Notes under the pieces: generated by a model
Told to the model about the DNA's origin: nothing
What the model saw: only the letters and a program-made list of their open reading frames with translations
Database searches by the model: none
Source of the DNA: Aeromicrobium sp. 9AM
GTDB lineage: Bacteria; Actinomycetota; Actinomycetes; Propionibacteriales; Nocardioidaceae
Direction of reading: 5' to 3'
Assembly: GCF_902506105.1 (NCBI RefSeq)
Contig: NZ_LR733304.1
Coordinates: 806,001 to 870,000 of the forward strand
Length of the DNA: 64,000 bases
Shown here: one piece after another, positions 27,958-36,596 of the stretch
Layout: each line of letters starts with the position of its first letter
Numbering within the stretch: the first letter of the stretch is position 1
Translations under genes and position numbers: made by a program

Positions 27958-28135
27958 GGCGAACGAGAGAACCGACTGTTCATCTGGTTGTGACACGCAG
28001 TCGGGCGTGTCATACCGAAATAGCCGACTCGCGGTCGTACGTTCGAGATGTGTTGACGCTCGCCCCTGAGCCCCGATTTCCCGCCCACGAGTAGGGCCGG
28101 CGCAGGGTGCGCGCGGGCTCGTTGAGGAGACAGTT

Positions 28136-29464
28136 GTGGCCGCAACGCGCACCAAGAAGCCGAGCACGAGCCCTGTCCGCCGCACGTACGTCCTGGACAC
28201 CAGCGTCCTGCTCGCGGACCCCAACGCGGTCAACCGCTTCCACGAGCACGAGGTGGTCATCCCTGTCGTGGTGATCACCGAGCTCGAGGGCAAGCGGCAC
28301 GACCCCGAGCTCGGCTACTTCGCCCGCAGCGCGCTGCGCTTCCTCGACGACCTGCGGGTGCTGCACGGCACCCTCGACAAACCCCTGCCGATCGGCGACG
28401 AGGGCGGCACGATCCGCGTCGAGCTCAACCACACCGACTCCTCGTCGCTGCCGTCGGGCTTCCGCCTCGGCGACAACGACACCCGCATCCTCTCGGTCGC
28501 CCGCAACCTCGCCAACGAGGGCAATGACGTCACGATCGTCTCCAAGGACCTGCCGATGCGGGTCAAGGCATCGGCCGTCGGACTGGTCGCCGAGGAGTAC
28601 CGCGCCGAGCTGGCCCTCGAGTCGGGCTGGACCGGCATGCGCGAGCTCGAGGTCGAGAGCATCGACCTGGACTCGCTCTACGAGAGCGGCACCCTCGACC
28701 TGCCCGAGGCCCGCGAGCTGCCGTGCCACACCGGGCTCGTCCTGGTGTCCGACAAGGGCAGCGGGCTGGGCCGGGTCACCGCCGACAAGGAGGTGCAGCT
28801 CGTACGCGGCGACCGTGACGCGTTCGGCATCCACGGCCGGTCGGCTGAGCAGCGGGTCGCGCTCGACCTCCTGCTCGACCCCGACATCGGCATCGTCTCG
28901 CTCGGCGGCCGCGCCGGCACCGGCAAGTCGGCGCTCGCGCTGTGCGCGGGCCTCGAGGCGACGATGGAGCGCGGCCAGCACAAGAAGGTCGTGATCTTCC
29001 GTCCGCTGTACGCCGTCGGTGGCCAGGAGCTCGGCTACCTGCCGGGCAGCGAGTCCGAGAAGATGGGTCCCTGGGGCCAGGCGGTGTTCGACACCCTCGG
29101 CGCCGTGGCCTCGCCGGCCGTCATCGAGGAGATCCTCGATCGCGGGATGCTCGAAGTCCTGCCGCTGACCCACATCCGCGGCCGCTCGCTGCACGACTCG
29201 TACGTCATCGTCGACGAGGCGCAGTCGCTGGAGCGCAACGTGCTGCTGACGGTGCTGTCGCGCATCGGCGCCAACTCCAAGGTCGTCCTGACGCACGACG
29301 TCGCGCAGCGCGACAACCTGCGAGTCGGTCGCCACGACGGTGTCGTCGCGGTGGTCGAGAAGCTCAAGGGCCACCCGCTGTTCGCCCACGTCACGCTGAC
29401 CCGCTCCGAGCGCTCGCCGGTGGCGGCACTGGTGACGGAAATGCTTGAGGATGTGACGCTCTAG
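28136..29464 (+). CDS. PIN-PhoH protein (PhoH2-type RNase/helicase)
   Basis: This 442-residue protein joins an N-terminal PIN RNase domain (about 15-150, acidic residues Asp21, Glu49, Asp114/116 and Asp138) to a C-terminal PhoH ATPase with Walker A GRAGTGKS (258-265) and VDEAQ. PhoH2 proteins unwind and cleave RNA, and in mycobacteria are paired with a small antitoxin PhoAT. No such ORF is visible upstream here. GAGGAG precedes GTG 28136. A strong terminator follows. Confidence 0.93.
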   Translation: MAATRTKKPSTSPVRRTYVLDTSVLLADPNAVNRFHEHEVVIPVVVITELEGKRHDPELGYFARSALRFLDDLRVLHGTLDKPLPIGDEGGTIRVELNHTDSSSLPSGFRLGDNDTRILSVARNLANEGNDVTIVSKDLPMRVKASAVGLVAEEYRAELALESGWTGMRELEVESIDLDSLYESGTLDLPEARELPCHTGLVLVSDKGSGLGRVTADKEVQLVRGDRDAFGIHGRSAEQRVALDLLLDPDIGIVSLGGRAGTGKSALALCAGLEATMERGQHKKVVIFRPLYAVGGQELGYLPGSESEKMGPWGQAVFDTLGAVASPAVIEEILDRGMLEVLPLTHIRGRSLHDSYVIVDEAQSLERNVLLTVLSRIGANSKVVLTHDVAQRDNLRVGRHDGVVAVVEKLKGHPLFAHVTLTRSERSPVAALVTEMLEDVTL

Positions 29465-29480
29465 CCACGGTGAAGGCCAC

Positions 29481-29516
29481 GGTCGAAGGCCGCGGGAGAA
29501 ATCCCGCGGCCTTCGA
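29481..29516 (+). terminator. Perfect 15-bp stem terminator after phoH
   Basis: GTCGAAGGCCGCGGG (29481-29495), loop AGAAAT and CCCGCGGCCTTCGAC (29502-29516) form an uninterrupted stem. It lies 17 nt past the phoH stop; no T-tract follows. Confidence 0.85.
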
Positions 29517-29589
29517 CGTGTCCGGATGTCGTGGAGATGTGGCGGCAAACCGACTGGGACAGTCGCGACAGCCTGACCAGACTTGAGGG

Positions 29590-30867
29590 GTGCCCACGAG
29601 GTTGTCGCGCCGGCGCGCGGATCCTGCCGAGTCGCCGTGGCGGTTCGCCGACTTCACCGCGCTGTTCCAGTCCGCCAGCCTGAGCCAGTTCGCCAGCAAC
29701 ACCGGCTATGTCGCGCTGCCACTCATCGCCGTCGCGTCCCTCGGTGCCGGCCCGGGCGAGGTCGGCGCCCTCGTCGCACTGAGCACCGCGGCGTTCCTGG
29801 TCATCGGGCTCCCGGTCGGCGCCTGGGTCGACCGGCTGCGACACCGGGAGGTCCTGATCCTCGCCGATCTCGCGCGGGGCATCCTGTTCGCGACGATCCC
29901 GTTCGCGTGGTGGCTCGATCACCTCACGATGCAGCAGCTGTACGTCGTGGCGTTCGCGAGCGGCGCCGCGACGGTGTTCTTCGACGTCGGCTCGCAGAGC
30001 GTGCTTCCCCGCATCGTCGGGCCGGCGGCGCTCGTGAGGGCCAACGCCGCCATCGTCACGCTGATAGCCCTGGCGAACGTGCTCGGACGGGGAGTGGGCG
30101 GAGCTCTGGTGCAGCTCCTCACGGCGCCCGTGGCTGCGTTGTGCTCGGCGTTCGCGTACCTGCTCTCCGCGGCCTTCCTCATGCGGATCACCCGCTCGCC
30201 ACGAGCCACACCCGACCTCGCGTCGCCCACGCCGACCCTTCGGTCGCAGATCGCCGAGGGCCTCCGGCACGTCCTCGGCCAGGTGGAGCTGCGGGCACTG
30301 GCGCTGACCGCGACGCTCAACAACCTCGGCAGCACGATCATCAACACGATGCTGCCGATCGTCTTCGTCCGGAACCTCGACCTGCCCGCAGGTGCGCTGG
30401 GCGCCTTCTGGGCCGTGGGTGGCGCGGGCCTGCTGCTCGGTGCTCGCTGCGCGCTGCCGGCCGCTCGCGTCCTGGGATACGGCCGCAACCTCGGACTCGT
30501 CGGTCTCTGGCTGGCGCCCGCAGCGCTGTTGGTCCCGTTGATCGACCGCGGCCCCATGATGTGGCTCGCCGCGCTCGGCTGGGCCCTCGCCCTGTTCAAG
30601 ACCGGCATGGACAACGTCGTCGGTGTGAGCCTGCGGCAACGCATGACCCCTCCGGGACTGATCGGCCGGATGAACGCCACGTTCCGGTTCCTGCTCACCG
30701 GCGCCATCGCCGTCGGCGCGGTCCTGGGTGGCGTGCTGGGCGAGCTCCTGGGCGTACGGCCGACACTGTGGGTGGGGGCCGCAATCCTCGCGCTGGCGTT
30801 CGTCCCGGTCTTCCTGTCGCCCGTCCGCCGACGCCGCGACCTGCCCGCAGCGCTCGCTGTGACGTGA
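29590..30867 (+). CDS. MFS transporter (MFS_3 / enterobactin-exporter-like)
   Basis: This 425-residue protein has about 12 membrane helices, with the motif A region GAWVDRLRHREVLILADLAR between helices 2 and 3. It resembles the MFS_3 group that includes siderophore and macrolide exporters. Substrate is unknown and no biosynthetic genes are nearby. It starts at GTG 29590 and sits alone between two strong hairpins. Confidence 0.9.
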   Translation: MPTRLSRRRADPAESPWRFADFTALFQSASLSQFASNTGYVALPLIAVASLGAGPGEVGALVALSTAAFLVIGLPVGAWVDRLRHREVLILADLARGILFATIPFAWWLDHLTMQQLYVVAFASGAATVFFDVGSQSVLPRIVGPAALVRANAAIVTLIALANVLGRGVGGALVQLLTAPVAALCSAFAYLLSAAFLMRITRSPRATPDLASPTPTLRSQIAEGLRHVLGQVELRALALTATLNNLGSTIINTMLPIVFVRNLDLPAGALGAFWAVGGAGLLLGARCALPAARVLGYGRNLGLVGLWLAPAALLVPLIDRGPMMWLAALGWALALFKTGMDNVVGVSLRQRMTPPGLIGRMNATFRFLLTGAIAVGAVLGGVLGELLGVRPTLWVGAAILALAFVPVFLSPVRRRRDLPAALAVT

Positions 30868-30882
30868 GTCAACTCATGTGAC

Positions 30883-30921
30883 GGAGGGGCCTTTCCCGGT
30901 ATGCCCGGGAGGGGGCCCTCC
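30883..30921 (+). terminator. Hairpin terminator after the MFS gene
   Basis: GGAGGGGCC (30883-30891) pairs with GGGCCCTCC (30913-30921) with one bulge, and CCCGG/CCGGG bases inside extend it. It separates the MFS gene from the sugar ABC operon, whose GTG start is 21 nt further on. Confidence 0.7.
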
Positions 30922-30941
30922 TCTGTGGCAAAGTTGCGCAC

Positions 30942-32186
30942 GTGAGGGCACGAGGGAGGGTTGGGGCAAGCGCGGCCGCTGCCGTCCTGATGTGTCTGCT
31001 CGCCGCCTGCGGATCCTCCGGGGCGAAGGCCGACAAGACGCCCACCCTGACCTGGTACGTCGGCCCCGATCGCGCCGACACCACCGCCCTGGCGCGTTCG
31101 TGCAGCGACTCGTCCAACGGGGCGTACGAGATCCGGGTCAAGCAGCTGCCCACCGACGTCAACGCGCGCCACGCGATGCTGGTGCGCAGGCTGGCGGCCA
31201 AGGACACGTCGATCGACATCATGAGCCTCGACTCGGCGTTCACGGCCGAGTTCTCCGCTGCCCGCTACCTCGCGCCGTTGCCCGAGGAGCTCAAGGCCGC
31301 GTTCGGCCAGGACATCGCGCCCGCCGCACTCGCTGCCGCGACGTACGACGGCCAGCTCGCGGTCGCGCCGTGGTGGTTCGACCCCCAGCTGCTCTGGTAC
31401 CGCGGCAACGTCGCCGAACGGGCCGGCCTCGACACGACCAAGCCGATCAGCTGGGACGACCTCGTCGCCGGTGCCGAACGGCTCGGCGTGACGATCCAGA
31501 TCGCCGACGACGACGGCAGCGGACTGGCGCAGTGGATCAACGCGCTCGTCGCGGGCGCCGGTGGCAAGCTCGTCGACGGCACGGGACGCCACGCCAAGGT
31601 GGGCCTCGACTCCGCGGCAGGACGGGCGGCCGCATCGGTCGTGGAGTTCTACCTCGACGCGGATCGCGGGCCCGGACCGTCGAAGGACGCCCTCAAGAAG
31701 TTCGCCGCCCCTGATGGGGGCTTCCTGCTCGCGCCGAGCTCGGTCATCTCCGACCCCGACGTCGCCGCGGTGGCGTCCGACATGGCCTGGACGGCGTACC
31801 CGACCGTCGGCGACACCAGCGTCGCGCCGCTGTCCGGCGTCGGCCTCGCCGTGCCGCTGTATGCGCCGCACTCGGAGCTCTCGTACGCCGCGATCACCTG
31901 CCTGACGTCGCCGACGATCCTCACCTCGATCATGGCGAGCGCGGGCCACAGCGCGAGCCGCCTCACGACGTACGACGACCCGGCGGTCAAGAAGTCCTAC
32001 CCGATGGCCGCCGTCACCAAGCCCGCCGTCCAGTCGGGCGCGACGCTGCCCGTGACGCCTTACTGGCAGGTCGCCCAGAGCGCGCTCGACGACACGTTGC
32101 TGCCGTTGAGTGACTTCTCGCAGGACTCGACCCTCGAGCGGTCGCAGAAGGCCGTGCAGGCAGCCATCGCGGGGGAGCTGCCGTGA
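30942..32186 (+). CDS. Extracellular sugar-binding lipoprotein (LpqY-like)
   Basis: This 414-residue ABC solute-binding protein captures a sugar outside the membrane. It has a lipoprotein signal with lipobox LLAAC near residue 23 and the family fold (LTWYVGPDR..., SLDSAFTAEFSAARYLAPL..., WWFDPQLLWYR). Gene order (binding protein, two permeases, ATPase) matches LpqY-SugA-SugB-SugC, the mycobacterial trehalose importer, so trehalose or a related glucoside is a reasonable guess. Its end overlaps the first permease by 4 nt. Confidence 0.88.
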   Translation: MRARGRVGASAAAAVLMCLLAACGSSGAKADKTPTLTWYVGPDRADTTALARSCSDSSNGAYEIRVKQLPTDVNARHAMLVRRLAAKDTSIDIMSLDSAFTAEFSAARYLAPLPEELKAAFGQDIAPAALAAATYDGQLAVAPWWFDPQLLWYRGNVAERAGLDTTKPISWDDLVAGAERLGVTIQIADDDGSGLAQWINALVAGAGGKLVDGTGRHAKVGLDSAAGRAAASVVEFYLDADRGPGPSKDALKKFAAPDGGFLLAPSSVISDPDVAAVASDMAWTAYPTVGDTSVAPLSGVGLAVPLYAPHSELSYAAITCLTSPTILTSIMASAGHSASRLTTYDDPAVKKSYPMAAVTKPAVQSGATLPVTPYWQVAQSALDDTLLPLSDFSQDSTLERSQKAVQAAIAGELP

Positions 32187-33004
32187 AGGGCTGGCGCTGG
32201 CTGGCACCTGCCTTCGTGTTGCTGCTCGTGGTGACGGGCTGGCCGATCGGCCGCGGCATCTGGCTGTCGCTGCACTCGGCCCCGCTCACCAACCCCGACG
32301 ACCGTACGTTCGTCGGCGCCGACAACTACACCGACATTCTGACCAACCGCAGCTGGTGGCTCGCGGTGGCCACGACACTCGTCATCGTGCTGGTCGTCGT
32401 GGTGCTGCAGCTGCTGATCGGCCTCGCGTTCGCGGTGGCTCTGCGGCGGGTGACCCTGCTGTGGCCGGTCACCCGCGTGCTCGTGCTGATCCCGTTCGCG
32501 CTGCTCGCCGTCGTGTCGGCCGTGGTGTGGCGCGACGCCGTCACGACCGGGTTCGCCGACGAGTGGTTCAAGCTGGGTGAGGTCGGGCACTTCGGTGAGC
32601 TCGTGGGCGTCACGGTCGGCGAGCTGTGGCGCGGCACCGGCATCACCGCCTTGATCCTGCTCGCCGGGCTCCTGCGCGTACGCAGCTCGCTGATGGCGTC
32701 CGCGATCGCTGACGGGGCGACGGCGTGGCAGCGGTCGCGGCGGGTCGTCCTGCCTGCGATGGGCCCGGCGATCGCCGTCGCGACGACCTACCGGGCGCTC
32801 GACACGTTCCGCATCCTCGAGGGTCCGCTGCTGGTCGACGAGCCCGGAGCCAAGCTCCGCACGGCACCCCTGCTGGCCTGGGACACCACGTTCTCGTCGC
32901 TGGAGCTCGGGCTCGGCGCGGCGATGTCGATGGTCCTGCTGGCCATCATGCTGCTGATGGCGGCGATCATGGTGCCGCTGTTCAGGGTCAGGAGGGTCGT
33001 GTGA
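32183..33004 (+). CDS. Sugar ABC transporter permease (SugA-like)
   Basis: This 273-residue permease has six helices and the cytoplasmic EAA-type loop in the region ASAIADGATAWQRSRRVVLP, which docks the ATPase. It belongs to the MalF/SugA class. ATG 32183 overlaps the binding protein stop (ATGA), and its own stop overlaps the next permease (GTGA), so the subunits are translationally coupled. Confidence 0.9.
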   Translation: MKGWRWLAPAFVLLLVVTGWPIGRGIWLSLHSAPLTNPDDRTFVGADNYTDILTNRSWWLAVATTLVIVLVVVVLQLLIGLAFAVALRRVTLLWPVTRVLVLIPFALLAVVSAVVWRDAVTTGFADEWFKLGEVGHFGELVGVTVGELWRGTGITALILLAGLLRVRSSLMASAIADGATAWQRSRRVVLPAMGPAIAVATTYRALDTFRILEGPLLVDEPGAKLRTAPLLAWDTTFSSLELGLGAAMSMVLLAIMLLMAAIMVPLFRVRRVV

Positions 33005-33981
33005 CGCCCTCCGTGCGCTCGCGCCTCTGGGCCTCGGGCATCGCGTTCGTCCTCGGGTTCGCCGTGGCCAACTACGGCATCATCCGCGTCTCGCGGCCCG
33101 ACCTCTGGATCTGGATCGGGCTGGCGGTCGTGCTCATGGGCACCAGCGCAGCGGGCATCCTGTTCGCGGACACCCGCAGTGGGCTGTCGATCTGGTCGAT
33201 CATCGGCGTCGAGCTGTTCGCGGTGTTCACCCTCGTGCCGCTGCTGTGGACGTTCACGGTCGCGACGGCGCCGAGCGGCACGAAGCCACGCACGGTGTGG
33301 CCGCAGGACGTCAGCTGGGACGCGTTCGACGGCGCGCTGCACTCCCAGATCCTCCAGGACGCCGCCGTCACCTCGGTCTTCGTCGCCGGCGTCGCCACGC
33401 TCGTCGCGATGGCGCTGGCGATCCCCGCGGCGTACGCGCTGGTGCGGCTGCCGGTCCGCGGTCGGCGCCAGGTGTACGCCGTGGTGACCGCGACCCTGTT
33501 CCTGCCGCTGCTGGCGCTGGCCGGCCCGATCACCGACCAGGTGCTCGCGCTCGACAAGTTCGGCAGCAGGGTCTCGCTGCTGCCGCCCGCGCTGCTGATC
33601 ACGTTGCCGCTGGCGATCTGGCTGAGCATCACGGTCTTCCGCGACGTCCCTTGGTCACTGCGCGACTCCGTACGTGCCGACGGTGCCACGTGGATGCAGT
33701 CGTTCGTACGCTTTGCGCTACCGAACGTGTTGCCGGGCGTCTTCGTCGCGGGGCTGCTGGTGTTCGTGGCCGGCTGCAACGACTTCGTGCTCGGTGCCGC
33801 GCTCTCGGCCGACGACGACTCGCGGCCGTTGCCGGCGACGCTGATGCTCGCCACGGGCCAGATCGAGACCTCGAGCTCAGCCGTCGCCGCGGCCGGTCTC
33901 CTGTGGCTCGCGCCGGTCATCCTGCTGCTTCTCGTGTTCCCGCGCCGGATCACTCAACTCCTGGGAAGGTCCTATCGATGA
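33001..33981 (+). CDS. Sugar ABC transporter permease (SugB-like) with N-terminal extension
   Basis: This 326-residue MalG/SugB-class permease has its EAA loop in RDSVRADGATWMQSFVRFALP. Before the usual first helix (near residue 72) it has an extra segment of about 65 residues with two predicted helices, longer than typical family members of about 275-285 residues. It starts at GTG 33001 overlapping the SugA-like stop, and its stop overlaps the ATPase ATG. The long upstream frame is antisense or out of phase with SugA and was not used. Confidence 0.9.
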   Translation: MTPSVRSRLWASGIAFVLGFAVANYGIIRVSRPDLWIWIGLAVVLMGTSAAGILFADTRSGLSIWSIIGVELFAVFTLVPLLWTFTVATAPSGTKPRTVWPQDVSWDAFDGALHSQILQDAAVTSVFVAGVATLVAMALAIPAAYALVRLPVRGRRQVYAVVTATLFLPLLALAGPITDQVLALDKFGSRVSLLPPALLITLPLAIWLSITVFRDVPWSLRDSVRADGATWMQSFVRFALPNVLPGVFVAGLLVFVAGCNDFVLGAALSADDDSRPLPATLMLATGQIETSSSAVAAAGLLWLAPVILLLLVFPRRITQLLGRSYR

Positions 33982-35144
33982 CCTCGATCGAAGTCCGCAA
34001 CCTGACGAGGGCCGGCAAGGGCAGCCGTCCGCTGCTCGACGACGTGAGCCTGACGGTCCCGTCGGGCGAGACCCTTGCCATCACGGGTCCGCCGGGGGCG
34101 GGCAAGAGCTTGCTGCTCAAGACGCTGATCGGGCTCGAGGACCACACGTCCGGCGACATCCTGATCGACGACGTCGTGGTCAACGCTGCCGGCCCGCGTC
34201 GCCGCGACCTGGCGATGGTGTTCCAGGACTACGCCCTGCACCCGCACCTCGACGTGTTCGACAACCTCGCGTTCGCCGCGACCCTGCGGCGCGGCTATGA
34301 CCGCAGGGAGCTGTCGGAGCGCATCAACGACGTCGCCGAGTTCCTGGCCCTCGGCGAGCTGCTCGACCTCAAGCCCGACGACCTCGACGACGCGCAGCGC
34401 CAGCGGGTCGCGCTCGGGCGCTCGCTCGTGCGCGACGCCAAGGCATACCTGCTGGACGCCCCGTTCTCGCAGCAGTCCGAGCGCGTACGTACGCAGGTCC
34501 GCTCCGTCACGAGCCAGTGGCAGCAGGAGAACCAGCGCACCTCGATCTTCACGACCAACGACGTCGCGGAGGCGCTCAGCACGGCCGACCGGGTCGCGGT
34601 GATGCACCAGGGATTCATCCACCAGGTCGGCACGCCGCGTGACCTCTACGAGCGGCCGGCCGACATGTTCGTCGCCGGCTACCTCGGCTCGCCGCCGATG
34701 AACCTCGTGCCGGCCTTCCCGATGGGCCGCCAGCTCGTCATGCCGCTGGCGACGATGCTGCTCGACGACAACCTGCTCGAGCGCATCGGCGAGCGCGGTG
34801 TCGTCGTCGCCGGCATCCGGCCCGAGCACTGCTACGACGCGACCGGTCAGGGCGGCCAGGCGGTGACCGACCGGGTCGAGTTCACGACCCGCATCGACGA
34901 CGTGGAGTGGCGCGGCAGCAGCCAGTTCGCCTATCTCGGCTATGACATCGCGCCGCAGGTCGAGGACCTGCTCAACGAGGTCGAGGACCTGCTGGAGTTC
35001 GACCTGTTCCAGAACTTCCTGGTCGCCGAGCTGGCCCCTGAGAGCAGCCTGCGCCCCGGCATGTCGATCCGCGTCGTCATCCCGCGGCAGAGGGTGCACG
35101 TGTTCGACCCCGAGACGGGTGAGAACCTCACGCTCGCCCGATGA
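33978..35144 (+). CDS. Sugar ABC transporter ATP-binding protein (SugC-like) with degenerate catalytic motifs
   Basis: This 388-residue MalK/SugC-type ATPase has a normal Walker A GPPGAGKS (37-44), Q-loop Gln83 and a C-terminal TOBE/MalK regulatory region. Four other motifs are altered: the signature LSGGQ reads LDDAQ (136-140), Walker B has Ala161 where the catalytic Glu belongs (LLDAPFS), the D-loop SALD reads SQQS (164-167), and the switch His is Asn194 (TTND). The frame is intact and coupled on both sides (ATGA), so it is not an obvious pseudogene. It may hydrolyse ATP poorly or need a separate ATPase. Confidence 0.9.
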   Translation: MTSIEVRNLTRAGKGSRPLLDDVSLTVPSGETLAITGPPGAGKSLLLKTLIGLEDHTSGDILIDDVVVNAAGPRRRDLAMVFQDYALHPHLDVFDNLAFAATLRRGYDRRELSERINDVAEFLALGELLDLKPDDLDDAQRQRVALGRSLVRDAKAYLLDAPFSQQSERVRTQVRSVTSQWQQENQRTSIFTTNDVAEALSTADRVAVMHQGFIHQVGTPRDLYERPADMFVAGYLGSPPMNLVPAFPMGRQLVMPLATMLLDDNLLERIGERGVVVAGIRPEHCYDATGQGGQAVTDRVEFTTRIDDVEWRGSSQFAYLGYDIAPQVEDLLNEVEDLLEFDLFQNFLVAELAPESSLRPGMSIRVVIPRQRVHVFDPETGENLTLAR

Positions 35145-36472
35145 CCTCCTCCACCCGCGGCCAGCGGCTCCTCGCTGCGCTGATCGCCGTGGCGGTCGGT
35201 GCGGCATACGGCGTGCTGACGCTGATGCGCTATCGGCGCTTCACGATCTCGTCGTGGGACCACGCGATCTTCGAGCAGGCGGTCAAGGGGTATGCCCGGC
35301 CGGGTGCGCCGATCGTCGACGTCAAGGGGCCAGGCTTCAACATCCTCGGCGACCACTTCTCGCCGATCGACGCGCTGATCGCGCCGTTCTACCGGCTGTT
35401 CCCGTCGGCGCAGACGATCGTGCTGGCGCAGGTCGTGCTGATCGCGGTGTCGGTCGCGGTGATCGCGCTCGTCGCGATGCGGCACCTGGGCACGGTGACC
35501 GGCGTGGCGATCGGGCTGGCGTACGGGCTGTCGTTCGGGCTGCAGTCGGCTGTCGAGGCGGAGTTCCACGAGGTCGCCTTCGGTGCGCCGCTGCTGGCGC
35601 TGGCCGGTGCGGCGTACGTCGACCGGCGCTTCGGTGCCGTGGTGCTGTGGTCCCTGCCGTTGCTGCTGGTCAAGGAGGACCTCGGCCTCACCGTCGCGGT
35701 GATCGGCGGGGTGCTGTGGCTCGCGGGGGAGCGGCAGCGTGGCGTCCGGCTGGCGGCGACCGGCTTGATCGCGATGGCGTTCATCGTGCTGGTGATCGTG
35801 CCGGCGTTCAATCCCGGCGACTCCTATGCGTACACGTCGTCGCTCGGCGGTGACCGCGGCATCCTCACGACCTTGTTCGACGAGCCGGGCCGGAAGCTTG
35901 CGACGGTTGCGTTGACAGTCGGTGTCACGGGGCTCGCGGCGCTGGCGTCGCCGTGGGTCCTGCTGGTGCTGCCGACGTTCGCGTGGCGGTTCGCCGGCGA
36001 CAACGCGTACTACTGGGGCACCGAGTGGCACTACTCGCTGCTGCTGATGCCGATCGTCTTCATCGCGATGATCGACGCGATGCGGCGGTGGCCCGTGCTG
36101 CGCTGGGCGACGGTCGCGGCCGTCGTCGTCACGGCGTTCACGCTGGTCAACTCGCCGCTCTCGACGCTGCTGGACTCCGAGACGTACGATGAGGCGCCGC
36201 GGGCGGAGGCGGCGCACCAGGTCATCGCCGAGGTGCCCAAGGGGGCGACGGTCGAGACCGACATCGCGATGATGAGCCACCTCGTCACGGACCACACCGT
36301 CTATTGGTGGGGCTCGATCGGCACGCAGGTCACCCCGACGTACGTTCTGTTCGACGCGGGCGCGGGCATCGGCTCACCGGCCGACGTCGTCGCGTACGCC
36401 GAGAAGACCCACGGCGGAACGTACGACCTGGTCTACGACCGCGAGGGCTACGTCCTCGCCAAACGCCGCTGA
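35141..36472 (+). CDS. DUF2079 family membrane protein
   Basis: This 443-residue protein has about ten helices and the DUF2079 features, including SSWDHAIFEQAVKGYA and GDHFSPIDALIAPFYRLFPS near the N-terminus. The family resembles lipid-linked glycosyltransferases of the GT-C type, with unknown function. Its ATG overlaps the ATPase stop, making it the fifth coupled gene of the sugar ABC operon; it may use or modify the imported sugar. Its last codon and stop lie inside the first unit of a tandem repeat. Confidence 0.88.
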   Translation: MTSSTRGQRLLAALIAVAVGAAYGVLTLMRYRRFTISSWDHAIFEQAVKGYARPGAPIVDVKGPGFNILGDHFSPIDALIAPFYRLFPSAQTIVLAQVVLIAVSVAVIALVAMRHLGTVTGVAIGLAYGLSFGLQSAVEAEFHEVAFGAPLLALAGAAYVDRRFGAVVLWSLPLLLVKEDLGLTVAVIGGVLWLAGERQRGVRLAATGLIAMAFIVLVIVPAFNPGDSYAYTSSLGGDRGILTTLFDEPGRKLATVALTVGVTGLAALASPWVLLVLPTFAWRFAGDNAYYWGTEWHYSLLLMPIVFIAMIDAMRRWPVLRWATVAAVVVTAFTLVNSPLSTLLDSETYDEAPRAEAAHQVIAEVPKGATVETDIAMMSHLVTDHTVYWWGSIGTQVTPTYVLFDAGAGIGSPADVVAYAEKTHGGTYDLVYDREGYVLAKRR

Positions 36473-36560
36473 CGGGTCACTTATGTCCCGCTGACGGGTC
36501 AGTTACGTCCCGCTGACGGGTCACTTGCGCGCCAAAGAAGCGGGCGAAAAGTGACCCGTC
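36467..36560. repeat. Three 22-bp tandem repeats and an inverted copy
   Basis: Units start at 36467, 36489 and 36511, each opening CGCTGACGGGTCA. The first contains the stop codon of the DUF2079 gene. GACGGGTCACTT of unit three (36515-36526) is perfectly inverted at 36549-36560, forming a 12-bp stem; another AAGTGAC follows at 36571. The block lies between convergent genes and can act as a bidirectional terminator. Confidence 0.8.
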
Positions 36561-36596
36561 GCGGAGCGAAAAGTGACGCCTCAGCGTGGGGGTGAG

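Larger units (their letters stand above)
27788..28135. other. 348-nt intergenic region between DUF222-HNH and phoH
   Basis: It contains the LexA-box promoter (27795-27817), a degraded copy of the hairpin element (27910-27957), an inverted repeat TGACACG-N8-CGTGTCA (27991-27997, 28006-28012), and the GAGGAG ribosome site of phoH. I found no convincing small ORF, in particular none resembling the PhoAT antitoxin. Confidence 0.6.

Noticed and set aside
27714..28094. Plus-strand frame that might be a PhoAT antitoxin or leader protein for phoH
   Set aside because: It starts inside the DUF222 gene, crosses its promoter, and ends 41 nt before phoH without a ribosome site.
33978..35144. Calling the SugC-like gene a pseudogene
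   Set aside because: The frame is full length, coupled to its neighbours, and retains Walker A and the Q-loop; degeneracy is better reported as a finding.
36467..36532. CRISPR-like reading of the three 22-bp repeats
   Set aside because: Units are head to tail without spacers, one contains a stop codon, and no cas genes are nearby.
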